Assembly (NCBI GenBank): GCA_045600585.1
Contig: JAZRYE010000013.1
Span: 1 to 30,800 of the forward strand
Source of the DNA: JAZRYE01 sp045600585
GTDB lineage: Bacteria > Bacillota_I > Bacilli_A > RFN20 > CAG-826
Length of the DNA stretch: 30,800 nt
Direction of reading: 5' to 3'
Position numbers and translations under genes: made by a program. Each line of letters opens with the position of its first letter. The first letter of the stretch is position 1. Shown piece after piece: positions 1 through 7,456 of the stretch. The notes below the pieces were generated by a model. The model saw nothing but the letters and a program-made list of their open reading frames with translations. It was not told the DNA's origin and ran no database searches.

Positions 1-35
1 CATGTATGTGCTAAACTTAAGTTGTCAGTCGACAT
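1..35 (-). CDS. tnpA: IS200-like transposase TnpA, N-terminal fragment (cut by window edge)
   Basis: Reading the minus strand from ATG at 35-33 gives MSTDNLSLAHT followed by an incomplete TG- codon. This matches the start of IS200/IS605 TnpA proteins, which typically begin with a short variable stretch, then SLAHT or SLSHT and a tryptophan. TnpA is a small Y1 HUH single-strand transposase that excises and inserts the element as single-stranded DNA. Its catalytic HUH and tyrosine lie outside the window. A strong ribosome site (GAAAGGAG, 41-48) sits five bases upstream. Only eleven residues are visible, so the call rests on the start motif plus the characteristic leader structure. Confidence 0.7.
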   Translation of the reverse strand, partial: MSTDNLSLAHT

Positions 36-38
36 GAT

Positions 39-87
39 AACTCCTTTCAATTTATAAGCGTTGGTCCGCATATAAATTTTAGGAGTT
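39..87 (-). promoter_or_regulatory. Leader hairpin sequestering the tnpA ribosome-binding site
   Basis: In the minus-strand transcript the segment AACTCC (plus 87-82) pairs with GGAGTT (44-39), which contains the Shine-Dalgarno sequence. Between them a 12-bp arm pair (67-78 with 49-60, one mismatch) closes a six-base loop. The ribosome site is therefore buried in a long stem. Repression of TnpA translation by such a leader structure is established for IS200. Here it is read from complementarity alone. Confidence 0.7.
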
Positions 88-91
88 TTTC

Positions 92-106
92 TTTTGCTAG
101 GCAAAA
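92..106. repeat. Short hairpin in the IS200-like leader
   Basis: TTTTGC (92-97) and GCAAAA (101-106) form a perfect six-base stem around the loop TAG. It lies between the ribosome-site hairpin and the GC-rich hairpin of the tnpA leader. Its role is unknown; it may simply be part of the folded leader. Confidence 0.45.
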
Positions 107-124
107 CTATAAGTTCTACCTCCA

Positions 125-146
125 CCCCAGACTATCTGGGGGTTTT
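125..146 (+). terminator. Terminator-like hairpin inside the IS200-like leader
   Basis: CCCCAGA (125-131) and TCTGGGG (135-141) form a perfect seven-base GC-rich stem with a three-base loop. On the plus strand it is followed by GTTTT (142-146). IS200 elements carry a terminator in the leader that shields tnpA from outside transcription. On the minus strand the stem is followed by TGGAGG rather than a U-run, so by sequence it is better as a plus-strand terminator. Confidence 0.5.
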
Positions 147-185
147 AACTCGCTCAGCCTTTGCAGGACTAGCTCAGACAATAAT

Positions 186-206
186 GAGAGGCACATTTTG
201 CCTCTC
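186..206 (-). terminator. Terminator hairpin of the glycan-uptake operon
   Basis: GAGAGGCA (186-193) and TGCCTCTC (199-206) form a perfect eight-base stem with a five-base loop, three bases after the stop of the 210-3113 gene. The minus-strand tail after the stem is ATTATTGT, only moderately U-rich. On the plus strand the tail is GTTTTATAT, so it may work in both directions. Confidence 0.7.
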
Positions 207-209
207 GTT

Positions 210-3113
210 TTATATATTAATTGCTTTGACTGATAAAGGTTCAATGGTCATTTCTTTATCATTAACTATTACCTTTTGTTCAGTTAATGTGTAGTTAACA
301 AGGAATTGAATATTTTTATCTTTATATTCATAAGCTGCAGTTAATACAGCAGGGAACTTAAAGCTTGTGTCATATAGTTCATGTGGGAAATCCATTACAT
401 CACATTTAACTTCTAATGGTTTAATCATCTTACCCATATGCAAGAATTTGCCATAGAATTCATCTTTTCTATATTTCATTAATTCTTTAACAAAAGATAA
501 TGGAATCTTTTCATCAATGACATCATCAATGCACCAGGAAGTATGGATTTGTGATTTATCATCGATGACAATTGCTAATAAGTCACCAGCAAGGAAAGAA
601 TAAGCAAATCTATATGGCATAGAGTAATCGTAATTTTGAATTAAATTACAAATACCATTACCCATAAAGTTATTAACGTATTCATGATAGATATAAGAAT
701 ATAAAGGAATGCTTTCGCCAATGTATTGGTTAAGAATTAATCTATTATCAGAGAATGGTAAATTCTTAATGAATGGTTCGCTAGCCGCGGTTTCACAGCC
801 GATAAGGCTATTCTTTATATCAATTCTTTCTAATAGCTTAGTAGTTTCTTCTACTTGCCATTTACCAGGTGCAGGAACATGTCCGTGTTTATCGCTATAG
901 CAGAAATAAGAAGAACCACCATGGTTTTGATCTAATACCTGAACATAATCGATATTCGCATTAATAATCTTTTCAGTTTCATTAACAATTAATTCTTTGC
1001 TCTTTTCTTGACTTGGACATATGTCAAAACCTTTTCTAATATTAGAAACAATAGTCGATGTCATCTCGCCTTTACTATTTGTGCACATAATAGAAGAAAG
1101 ATGATCTTTTTCAAATTCATCTTCTTTATTATATTCACGTCTAAATGAGTTTTGTGTCCAACCAAAACCAGATGTATATAAACCAATATAATTTCCATCA
1201 TCATGAATTCTTTTTACAAACTCATTAAAGTTAGATACATCACCATAAGGTGGCCAAACATATGGAGGTGCCCATGGAGCGGTTGATTCCCATTGCATTA
1301 ATAAAGCCATAACTTTTGAATCAGTTTCTTTGGAAAAATGTCTAATTGCTTCCAAAGCATTTGTATATGGATAAAATTTACCTGGTTTCATCTCGGTATC
1401 TGCATCTTTAGTGCCGCATACTGGATAAGTAATAACTAAAGGCGATTCGTGATACCACTTTGGATATTTATGATAGTTTTCTTCAATTGTCTTCAATCCT
1501 TCTGGCAAATTATTTTTAAACCATTTACGATATATTTCCGCGGCATCATAGTAATTACCGTTATATAATTCCATTACAGAATCAAAATCCATTTCATAGT
1601 CTTCACCATAATTAATATTAGTGAATGTTCGCATTAATACTTTGACGCATTCATCTTCATACTTAAAATCGATATGTTTTGGAGTGTATTCCTTATCATA
1701 CATAGCTAAATAAACGCCATTACCATTTGAGTTATAGGAAATAAATTGGCTAGAAATCATATTTGGGAAAACAAAATAAATGCCACGTGATGGGTATTCA
1801 GCTTCTTTATAGTTAAATGGAGATGCTTCTCTTTTAGCCATGTTTTTAACTAAGGCACCTTCATTATATGGAACATAGATTTCGCCTGTTCCCCCTTCTT
1901 CAACAAATAACTTATTAACACCAAAAGACATAAGTTCAACTTGTTCAATTAATAAATCGGTTTTGTTATAGACTTTTATTGACCAATTTAGGCCTTTTTC
2001 ACTTTGTTTAATTTTAATAGAAGCACCTAATAATTTATGGCTATAAATAGCTTCTTTTTCATTAAAAGAATCCAATATAAATTCTTTGCCGCTAACCCAA
2101 GTGACTTGGTCATTTTTGTTTCTTAATTTAACACTAAAGAAAGGTACGTTACCTTTAATAAGTTCTTCATTATTGATAACAATAGAAGATATTGTTTTAG
2201 AAGCATAATCAATAACAATCTTGTCGTTATTAAATAAATATTCTTTAATCATATCGCTCCCCTTTTCTAATCTAACAATTCCTTTGTCATATAATTCTGG
2301 ATAATTTTCTTTATTAATCGATATATCGAATATGTAATTGAAAAATAAGCCAAAGATAATACTTAATAATGGAGAAAAGATAAAAATAACAACTGCAATA
2401 ACTAAATATCGAAAAATAAAGGAATTGCCAATTGGAATAAATAATAAGAAAGCAGGAACACTAATTAATAAAGACATTGGGAATATCTTAATAAAATGTC
2501 TTATAAAGAAAATGCCACTATTATGGAAATAATCTTTCTTTTTCCAGCTATATATTGGAGAAGCATAATAAATAGTTAATAGAATAGGGAAATAAATGCC
2601 TTGAACAATACCTAAGAAGAGATAAGCTCCAATGCCAGAAACAATAAAAGATTTAATAAATAATCCAATGGCTAAAAATAAAGAGTAAATGAAAGTATAG
2701 ATGATACTAACTTTCACATTATCTTTAACACCCTGATTGAAATCCATTAAAAAGAAGATTGGTTCACCAGTAGTTAATAAATAATTAACACGAGATAAAC
2801 CAGAAGCAATAAGAGCAAAAACAAATAGTAACAAGCAAGATAATGAATTACCGATTATCGTTGCAATTTGACTATTGGTAATTAGATCAGCTTCGCTTAT
2901 CAAACTATTATTAAAAGATACTTCTAATGAAGCAATATAATAATCCTTTAAAAATAGGACGATTAAGGAGGGAAGTAATGAAAGAAGTATAAATAATCCT
3001 TCAATGATTAATTTCCTGAAATTTTGCTTAAAAATATCCTTAAAAAGCTGCCATCTATTATGAGGCATCATGCTCTTATCATATTCAACTGTATTAATCT
3101 TATTTTTCTTCAT
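210..3113 (-). CDS. Membrane-domain (DUF624-like) / DUF6259 glycosidase-like fusion protein
   Basis: 967 residues. The N-terminal ~265 residues hold about six membrane segments (roughly 36-56, 86-106, 134-156, 160-182, 205-228, 233-260). They resemble the DUF624/YesL proteins that accompany sugar ABC transporters. Residues ~280-510 look like a beta-sandwich. Residues ~550-960 look like a TIM-barrel hydrolase of the DUF6259 type, with acidic motifs such as VQVLDQNHGG (~724-733) and IGCETAASEP (~771-780) that could hold catalytic residues. The basic N-terminus and an even number of helices predict both ends inside the cell, so the hydrolase would act at the inner membrane face on imported sugar. 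It is the last gene of the operon and overlaps the preceding gene by 14 bases. Substrate is unknown; the membrane call is firm, the DUF6259 call fairly confident. Confidence 0.75.
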   Translation of the reverse strand: MKKNKINTVEYDKSMMPHNRWQLFKDIFKQNFRKLIIEGLFILLSLLPSLIVLFLKDYYIASLEVSFNNSLISEADLITNSQIATIIGNSLSCLLLFVFALIASGLSRVNYLLTTGEPIFFLMDFNQGVKDNVKVSIIYTFIYSLFLAIGLFIKSFIVSGIGAYLFLGIVQGIYFPILLTIYYASPIYSWKKKDYFHNSGIFFIRHFIKIFPMSLLISVPAFLLFIPIGNSFIFRYLVIAVVIFIFSPLLSIIFGLFFNYIFDISINKENYPELYDKGIVRLEKGSDMIKEYLFNNDKIVIDYASKTISSIVINNEELIKGNVPFFSVKLRNKNDQVTWVSGKEFILDSFNEKEAIYSHKLLGASIKIKQSEKGLNWSIKVYNKTDLLIEQVELMSFGVNKLFVEEGGTGEIYVPYNEGALVKNMAKREASPFNYKEAEYPSRGIYFVFPNMISSQFISYNSNGNGVYLAMYDKEYTPKHIDFKYEDECVKVLMRTFTNINYGEDYEMDFDSVMELYNGNYYDAAEIYRKWFKNNLPEGLKTIEENYHKYPKWYHESPLVITYPVCGTKDADTEMKPGKFYPYTNALEAIRHFSKETDSKVMALLMQWESTAPWAPPYVWPPYGDVSNFNEFVKRIHDDGNYIGLYTSGFGWTQNSFRREYNKEDEFEKDHLSSIMCTNSKGEMTSTIVSNIRKGFDICPSQEKSKELIVNETEKIINANIDYVQVLDQNHGGSSYFCYSDKHGHVPAPGKWQVEETTKLLERIDIKNSLIGCETAASEPFIKNLPFSDNRLILNQYIGESIPLYSYIYHEYVNNFMGNGICNLIQNYDYSMPYRFAYSFLAGDLLAIVIDDKSQIHTSWCIDDVIDEKIPLSFVKELMKYRKDEFYGKFLHMGKMIKPLEVKCDVMDFPHELYDTSFKFPAVLTAAYEYKDKNIQFLVNYTLTEQKVIVNDKEMTIEPLSVKAINI

Positions 3114-3684
3114 AATATCCTAATGATTCTATTACATTATAGAAAGAAGCAACATTAGTTGCAGTTATTTCTTGATGCGCACTATTAACGGAAAGAAACA
3201 TATAGTAGTCATCATCACTATAATTAATTAAACTTGCTCCATATCCGCATTTATTTTCTTTATCGTAAATCTTATATCCATATGTATATCCGTTATAAGA
3301 ATATGCTTTTGATGAATCAGTAATGCTATTTAAAACATTAAATGATGAATTATATTTTTCAAATTCATTATCAATAAGAAGAGAAGAAGGAAGAATAAAT
3401 ACATCCGCGGAATCATCAATTGAAGAATATAAATAATTAAATTTGGAGGACCTACTTGATAAAACGTGGGTATTTACTTCTAACATGTCATACTCTTTTA
3501 AATTTTCTTTGACGCAAGATTTTAATTCGCTGACATTAACTTTATCAGCAACAATACAAAAATCGATGCTTTGTTCCTTACTTGGCTTTGTTTTTAAATC
3601 AATCGCCCAAGAAAAAATAACGCCAATTAATAATGTGCCAATTACATAAGCCGGCCAGATAGAAAAGAAAGATCTATTTTTCAT
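3100..3684 (-). CDS. Small single-pass membrane protein of unknown function
   Basis: 194 residues; I do not recognise the family. There is one N-terminal membrane segment (about residues 9-28), then an extracellular-looking domain of ~165 residues rich in Ser, Asn, Tyr and Asp. The pattern VFILPSSLLIDNEFEKY mildly recalls the lobes of a substrate-binding fold, but this is not enough for a call. It overlaps the next gene (DUF624-like/DUF6259 fusion) by 14 bases and the previous gene by 11 bases, which implies translational coupling and co-function with the transporter. It may be an anchored accessory subunit or a sensor of the uptake complex; this is inference from position only. Confidence 0.7.
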   Translation of the reverse strand: MKNRSFFSIWPAYVIGTLLIGVIFSWAIDLKTKPSKEQSIDFCIVADKVNVSELKSCVKENLKEYDMLEVNTHVLSSRSSKFNYLYSSIDDSADVFILPSSLLIDNEFEKYNSSFNVLNSITDSSKAYSYNGYTYGYKIYDKENKCGYGASLINYSDDDYYMFLSVNSAHQEITATNVASFYNVIESLGYYEEK

Positions 3685-4162
3685 CTTCTATCACCTCATA
3701 AGAAATAATAAATGATTTGGAAACAATCATCTTAACTCTTTGATTAATTCTTATTTGTTTTAAATCGCTAAATAAAGGGAGATAAATAGTTTTTTCTCCT
3801 TCATCACCTAATAAAACAATTTCATTACCCACTTTATTATTTGGTAAATGAACATCTTCTTTAATTTCTTTAATAACACCTCTAACTTCTTCTTGATAAC
3901 TATTTAAAATATCAAATAAACCTTTTTCTTCATTATTTAAATTGATAAATCCGTTAATTAAAAAATTGATGAAGATAATAAAGATAATTGATAGAGATGT
4001 AATTCCAATAATTTTACTGATTAGTCTAGTTTTGTATGTTGCAAATATTATTAATATTGTTGCAACACCAACAAAAATAAAGCCCAAAAAAATCGTTAAG
4101 GCTAAAAATATTTTTTTATATTTTTGAACTTTAAGAAGTTCATTTTCATAATCAATCTTCAT
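3674..4162 (-). CDS. Two-pass membrane protein with small C-terminal beta domain, unknown function
   Basis: 162 residues. Two hydrophobic helices (about 16-38 and 46-70) are followed by a soluble domain. From about residue 92 this domain looks beta-rich (GVIKEIKEDVHL, GNEIVLLGDEGEKTIYLPL, RVKMIVSKSFIISYEVIE), in the manner of DUF3592-like or small OB-like domains. The family is not recognised. The ATG lies inside the end of the ATPase gene (11-base overlap) and the stop lies inside the next gene (11-base overlap), so it is coupled to both. The basic N-terminus predicts that the C-terminal domain is cytoplasmic, where it could contact the ATPase. Confidence 0.7.
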   Translation of the reverse strand: MKIDYENELLKVQKYKKIFLALTIFLGFIFVGVATILIIFATYKTRLISKIIGITSLSIIFIIFINFLINGFINLNNEEKGLFDILNSYQEEVRGVIKEIKEDVHLPNNKVGNEIVLLGDEGEKTIYLPLFSDLKQIRINQRVKMIVSKSFIISYEVIEDEK

Positions 4163-4877
4163 GGATTAAAAAGAACTCCTTAACATCTTTATTATCACTA
4201 GATAAGACTTCCTTTGGAGTACCAGAAAAAACAAATTTTCCATCTTTCATAAGGTATATCTCATCGGCAATATTAATTGCTTCGATTAAATCATGAGTCA
4301 CATATATCGCGGTAGCGTTATATTTGTGTACTTTATCTTTAATTAATTGTCTAAATGCACTTCTATTTTGTTCATCAACATTACTTAATGGCTCATCAAA
4401 TAAAAGAATGTTGCTTCTTTTTACAATTGCTCTTGCTAATGCTGCTCTTTGAGCTTGTCCACCGGAAATTTGACTAGGCTTACGAGTTAATATATCTCTA
4501 ATTCCTAATTCATCACTTACTTCATATACACGACTTCTAATTTCTTTAATTGAACAATGTGCATTTTTTAAAGGGAATGCAATTGATTCAAAAATAGATA
4601 TATGTGGATATATTGCATAGTTTTGATTTACATAAGCTAAATCTCTTTCTGAAGTTGAAACGTCATCTATTGCAATATCATCAAATAGAATGGAGCCTTG
4701 ATAGTTTAATAAGCCACATATACATCTTAGTAATGTAGATTTACCACATCCACTTTGACCAACAATTACGCTTATTTTACTAGATTCAAAAGTAGCACTC
4801 ATGTCGACTAATACAGGAGTGCTATCTTTCTTATTTTTATATGAGAATGTGACGCTATCTAATTTTATTTCCGCCAT
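4152..4877 (-). CDS. ABC transporter ATP-binding protein (carbohydrate importer, short form)
   Basis: 241 residues, a full nucleotide-binding domain. Walker A is GQSGCGKST (40-48), the Q-loop Gln is near 85, the signature is ISGGQ (137-141), Walker B is ILLFDEP (about 157-163) and the H-loop His is near 195. It resembles the sugar-importer ATPases of the MsmX/UgpC/MalK group, but those are usually about 360 residues with a C-terminal TOBE regulatory domain. Here the protein stops right after the core domain. It energises the two permeases encoded upstream in the same operon. It starts one base after the stop of the preceding lipoprotein gene with no clear ribosome site, suggesting coupling. 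Its stop codon is TGA, the only clear TGA stop seen. Confidence 0.93.
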   Translation of the reverse strand: MAEIKLDSVTFSYKNKKDSTPVLVDMSATFESSKISVIVGQSGCGKSTLLRCICGLLNYQGSILFDDIAIDDVSTSERDLAYVNQNYAIYPHISIFESIAFPLKNAHCSIKEIRSRVYEVSDELGIRDILTRKPSQISGGQAQRAALARAIVKRSNILLFDEPLSNVDEQNRSAFRQLIKDKVHKYNATAIYVTHDLIEAINIADEIYLMKDGKFVFSGTPKEVLSSDNKDVKEFFLIHED

Positions 4878-4878
4878 A

Positions 4879-7455
4879 TTATTTAGAATAGAGATAACTC
4901 ATCTTCCAAGTTGTGTTATTTGGAATAAGATCAATCATTAATAAACAAACCTTAACACCAAATTTAGTAATATCGAATTCAACTTTTGTCCAAGTCTTTG
5001 GCATTAAAGCAACACTATAATAAGTGCCCCAGTTATCTGGATAGAATGAGCCATAATAAATATCATCGGTTGGATTATAAATATAGAAGAAACCAGTTGT
5101 TGTACCTGCTTTTGGTTTAATGTTTTCGCTATGTAACAATAATTGAATGCCATTTAATCCACCTTCAGGATGAATTTCGTCAACTTGAATGCGATATGCT
5201 CCTCCGATTTCTTCATCTTCAATCTTATCAATTGAACCATCCCAAGAATAATCAAAACCTTTAATGACTTCTTCGTTATAAATTACGTTGTATTTATTAA
5301 CAGCTTTGTATAATCCTAATAACTTATTAGTTCTAGCATTACCAACAATAGCTTGTTCATTAGAAGGTAAATAACCAAACTTTGTATAAATTGTATTTAC
5401 TCTATTTGAGTATTTAATTTGTTCCATTTCAGTATCAACTTCGCTTACTTCAGGCAAAGCATCAATTTCAGCGATAATCTTTTCTGGAGTAATCCTATTG
5501 TAACCAAAGATTGAAGAAATTAACCAATTACCATCAACACCACCAAGAGGAATAATTGATTCGCTTGGATTACCTTCTGCATAAATGCCAATAGCGATAT
5601 CTTTAGAAGCACTATTTAAGAATACTTCTGGTGCAAATTCAACTTTAGTCCAAGTTTTTGGAGCTAATTTATGTATTTTTGCATAAGTAAAGTTAATCCA
5701 GTCTGTATCTTTAATAGAACAAACAAATTCATATTCAGTTGGGTTATAAATATAAACAAAGTTTACATCATATAAAGTAGGTTCATTACCTCTACCACCA
5801 ATACGGAAGAATTGTTCTTTTTGTTCTTTTCTATTATTAGTAACGATATTTTCAAATACACTACCAAATGTTTCATTTTCAACAATTGAGCTTTCAAAAG
5901 GAACACCATAATACCAATAGACATATGAATTAGTCTTCTCATCTGTTCCATAGACTAATCCATATTCTTTACAAGCTTCGATACACTTTAATAAGTTTTC
6001 TTTTTGCTCGTTAGTAAATAAATCAGGATATTTCTTCATTAATTCTTCATTTTCATAATATGTTTGGCATTCTTTAATGACAGTTAAATATTTAAGGATG
6101 CTTGGTTCATCTTTTAAAGAAGAACTATTAGGAACTTTAACAATTGCTTTTAAGGCATCTTCTTTTAAAGTTGCCACACTTCTACCATAAGCAATAAAGT
6201 TTGATAAATATAATGTTCCAATAGAAGATAAGATTGGATCAACTAAGTCATTATTTTCATTAATGCCTTGTTGGTGAACAAGGAAATATCCACTATTAGA
6301 ACTCAATATTTTAGTAGATAATGAAAAACTTGTTTCTACATTAGGATAAAGAACAATTCTATTTGTTCCACCAATCCAAATAGATAAGCCTCTATTATCA
6401 GTTGTTTCATATTTCATTGTGAAAGTAACATAATCAAATTTGTTATATGAACCTTCTAAAAATCCATGATAAGAGAAGCCACTATAAATAGAGCCATTAA
6501 ATGTAATAGCGGCAGAACCGTTTTCTCCATTGAACTTATGTTCTTTATCAAAAGCAAAACTCATATTTGAATTAGAGTCAAAATTAGATAATAAAGAATA
6601 GCCATAGAATTCATCAAATGGTAATAATGTATCTTTATCGTAGTTAATTGAGAATGGTCTATTTAAATCAGCAAATGATGTCATTGCTTGATTAAACTTA
6701 TCGATATTTGGAATCATCGAACGATAAAAAGTAGGCAAAGAAATATAGAGGTCATTAGCCTTTTCTAAATTATCGCGATCATCAAAACTAGATTCTTGAT
6801 TAAGTTTATCGATTTGTTCAATTAATTTATCTATTGTATCGCTATATTTTTTATCTTCATCGGTTAATCTAGCTCCATAAGTTAGAGTTAAATTATCAAA
6901 ATAGAATTCTGCGTTTTCATATGCAGTAACAGCAAAAGCAACACCGCGTATTCGATTAACGTTATAAGAAAGAGCAATCTTACTAATTGGGAAAGACATA
7001 TGATTAAATTTAGAATTCTCGCTCTTTTTTGGTAAATCAGTTTGAACTGTAAGTAAGGAATCTAAATCATCATCGCAATATAAAGTTAATGTGCATGTTG
7101 ATGCAAAATTTGAAGCATTATATACATCAAATTCAATTTCGCGAATATTAGATATATCGACATTGCCAGAAGCAGAAGTATCGAAATATTGCATGAATTC
7201 AAATTTTGAGCCTGTCGTCGTTTTTAAATGCATAGAGGCTTCGCCACTAGTGACAAATTTCTTATCTTTATTGATGTCAACTTTGCCTCTTGTGTTATTG
7301 CCAACTTTTAGAGCATTAAGACGATAGACATCTTGCATTGTTTCAAAGTCATTTAAAAATACTTTTGTGCCATCTTTAATGCCATCGCTATTTTTATTAC
7401 AAGAAGTAATAGCTAATAAAGAAACTAAGGAGGCAAATAATAATCTTTTTTTCAT
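4879..7455 (-). CDS. Large multi-module surface lipoprotein, probable glycan binding
   Basis: 858 residues. Signal peptide with lipobox ITSC (Cys19), so anchored to the outer face of the membrane. I see alternating units: beta-sandwich-like modules (about 33-195, 275-425, 515-660, 735-858) and short helical linkers with the pattern of paired 'I..L.....' helices. The last two beta modules share IYNPT near their start and L.PKTWTKVEF further on, so they are internal repeats. IYNPT/YNGT modules recur in the lipoprotein at 13628-15970 and the secreted protein at 16023-17144. No catalytic motif is recognised. A role in holding glycans near the transporter is inferred from module shape and operon position. 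The ribosome site GAGAGGAG precedes the ATG. Confidence 0.75.
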   Translation of the reverse strand: MKKRLLFASLVSLLAITSCNKNSDGIKDGTKVFLNDFETMQDVYRLNALKVGNNTRGKVDINKDKKFVTSGEASMHLKTTTGSKFEFMQYFDTSASGNVDISNIREIEFDVYNASNFASTCTLTLYCDDDLDSLLTVQTDLPKKSENSKFNHMSFPISKIALSYNVNRIRGVAFAVTAYENAEFYFDNLTLTYGARLTDEDKKYSDTIDKLIEQIDKLNQESSFDDRDNLEKANDLYISLPTFYRSMIPNIDKFNQAMTSFADLNRPFSINYDKDTLLPFDEFYGYSLLSNFDSNSNMSFAFDKEHKFNGENGSAAITFNGSIYSGFSYHGFLEGSYNKFDYVTFTMKYETTDNRGLSIWIGGTNRIVLYPNVETSFSLSTKILSSNSGYFLVHQQGINENNDLVDPILSSIGTLYLSNFIAYGRSVATLKEDALKAIVKVPNSSSLKDEPSILKYLTVIKECQTYYENEELMKKYPDLFTNEQKENLLKCIEACKEYGLVYGTDEKTNSYVYWYYGVPFESSIVENETFGSVFENIVTNNRKEQKEQFFRIGGRGNEPTLYDVNFVYIYNPTEYEFVCSIKDTDWINFTYAKIHKLAPKTWTKVEFAPEVFLNSASKDIAIGIYAEGNPSESIIPLGGVDGNWLISSIFGYNRITPEKIIAEIDALPEVSEVDTEMEQIKYSNRVNTIYTKFGYLPSNEQAIVGNARTNKLLGLYKAVNKYNVIYNEEVIKGFDYSWDGSIDKIEDEEIGGAYRIQVDEIHPEGGLNGIQLLLHSENIKPKAGTTTGFFYIYNPTDDIYYGSFYPDNWGTYYSVALMPKTWTKVEFDITKFGVKVCLLMIDLIPNNTTWKMSYLYSK

Positions 7456-7456
7456 A

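Larger units (their letters stand above)
1..178 (-). mobile_element. 5' (left) end of an IS200/IS605-like insertion sequence
   Basis: On the minus strand this stretch reads as the left end and leader of an IS200-type element that continues beyond the window. Seen: a tnpA start at 35, a leader of about 140 nt with three hairpins, and a subterminal imperfect palindrome at 152-173. That palindrome has arms GCT-AG-CCT and AGG-CT-AGC, a small loop and single unpaired bases in each arm. Known of the family: TnpA HUH transposases recognise subterminal hairpins with bulged bases, and IS200 leaders carry a terminator hairpin and a hairpin hiding the ribosome site. The element lies just beyond the terminator of the 210-3113 gene. 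The exact boundary cannot be fixed because no empty site is available. Confidence 0.72.

Noticed and set aside
94..294. Plus-strand open frame of 66 codons over the IS200-like leader and operon end
   Set aside because: It covers two hairpins and the 3' end of the fusion-protein gene, has no ribosome site and no recognisable protein pattern.
4140..4165. Reassigned TGA codon (mycoplasma-type code)
   Set aside because: The ABC ATPase ends naturally at TGA right after its complete domain, tryptophans are TGG, and no gene needs read-through of TGA.
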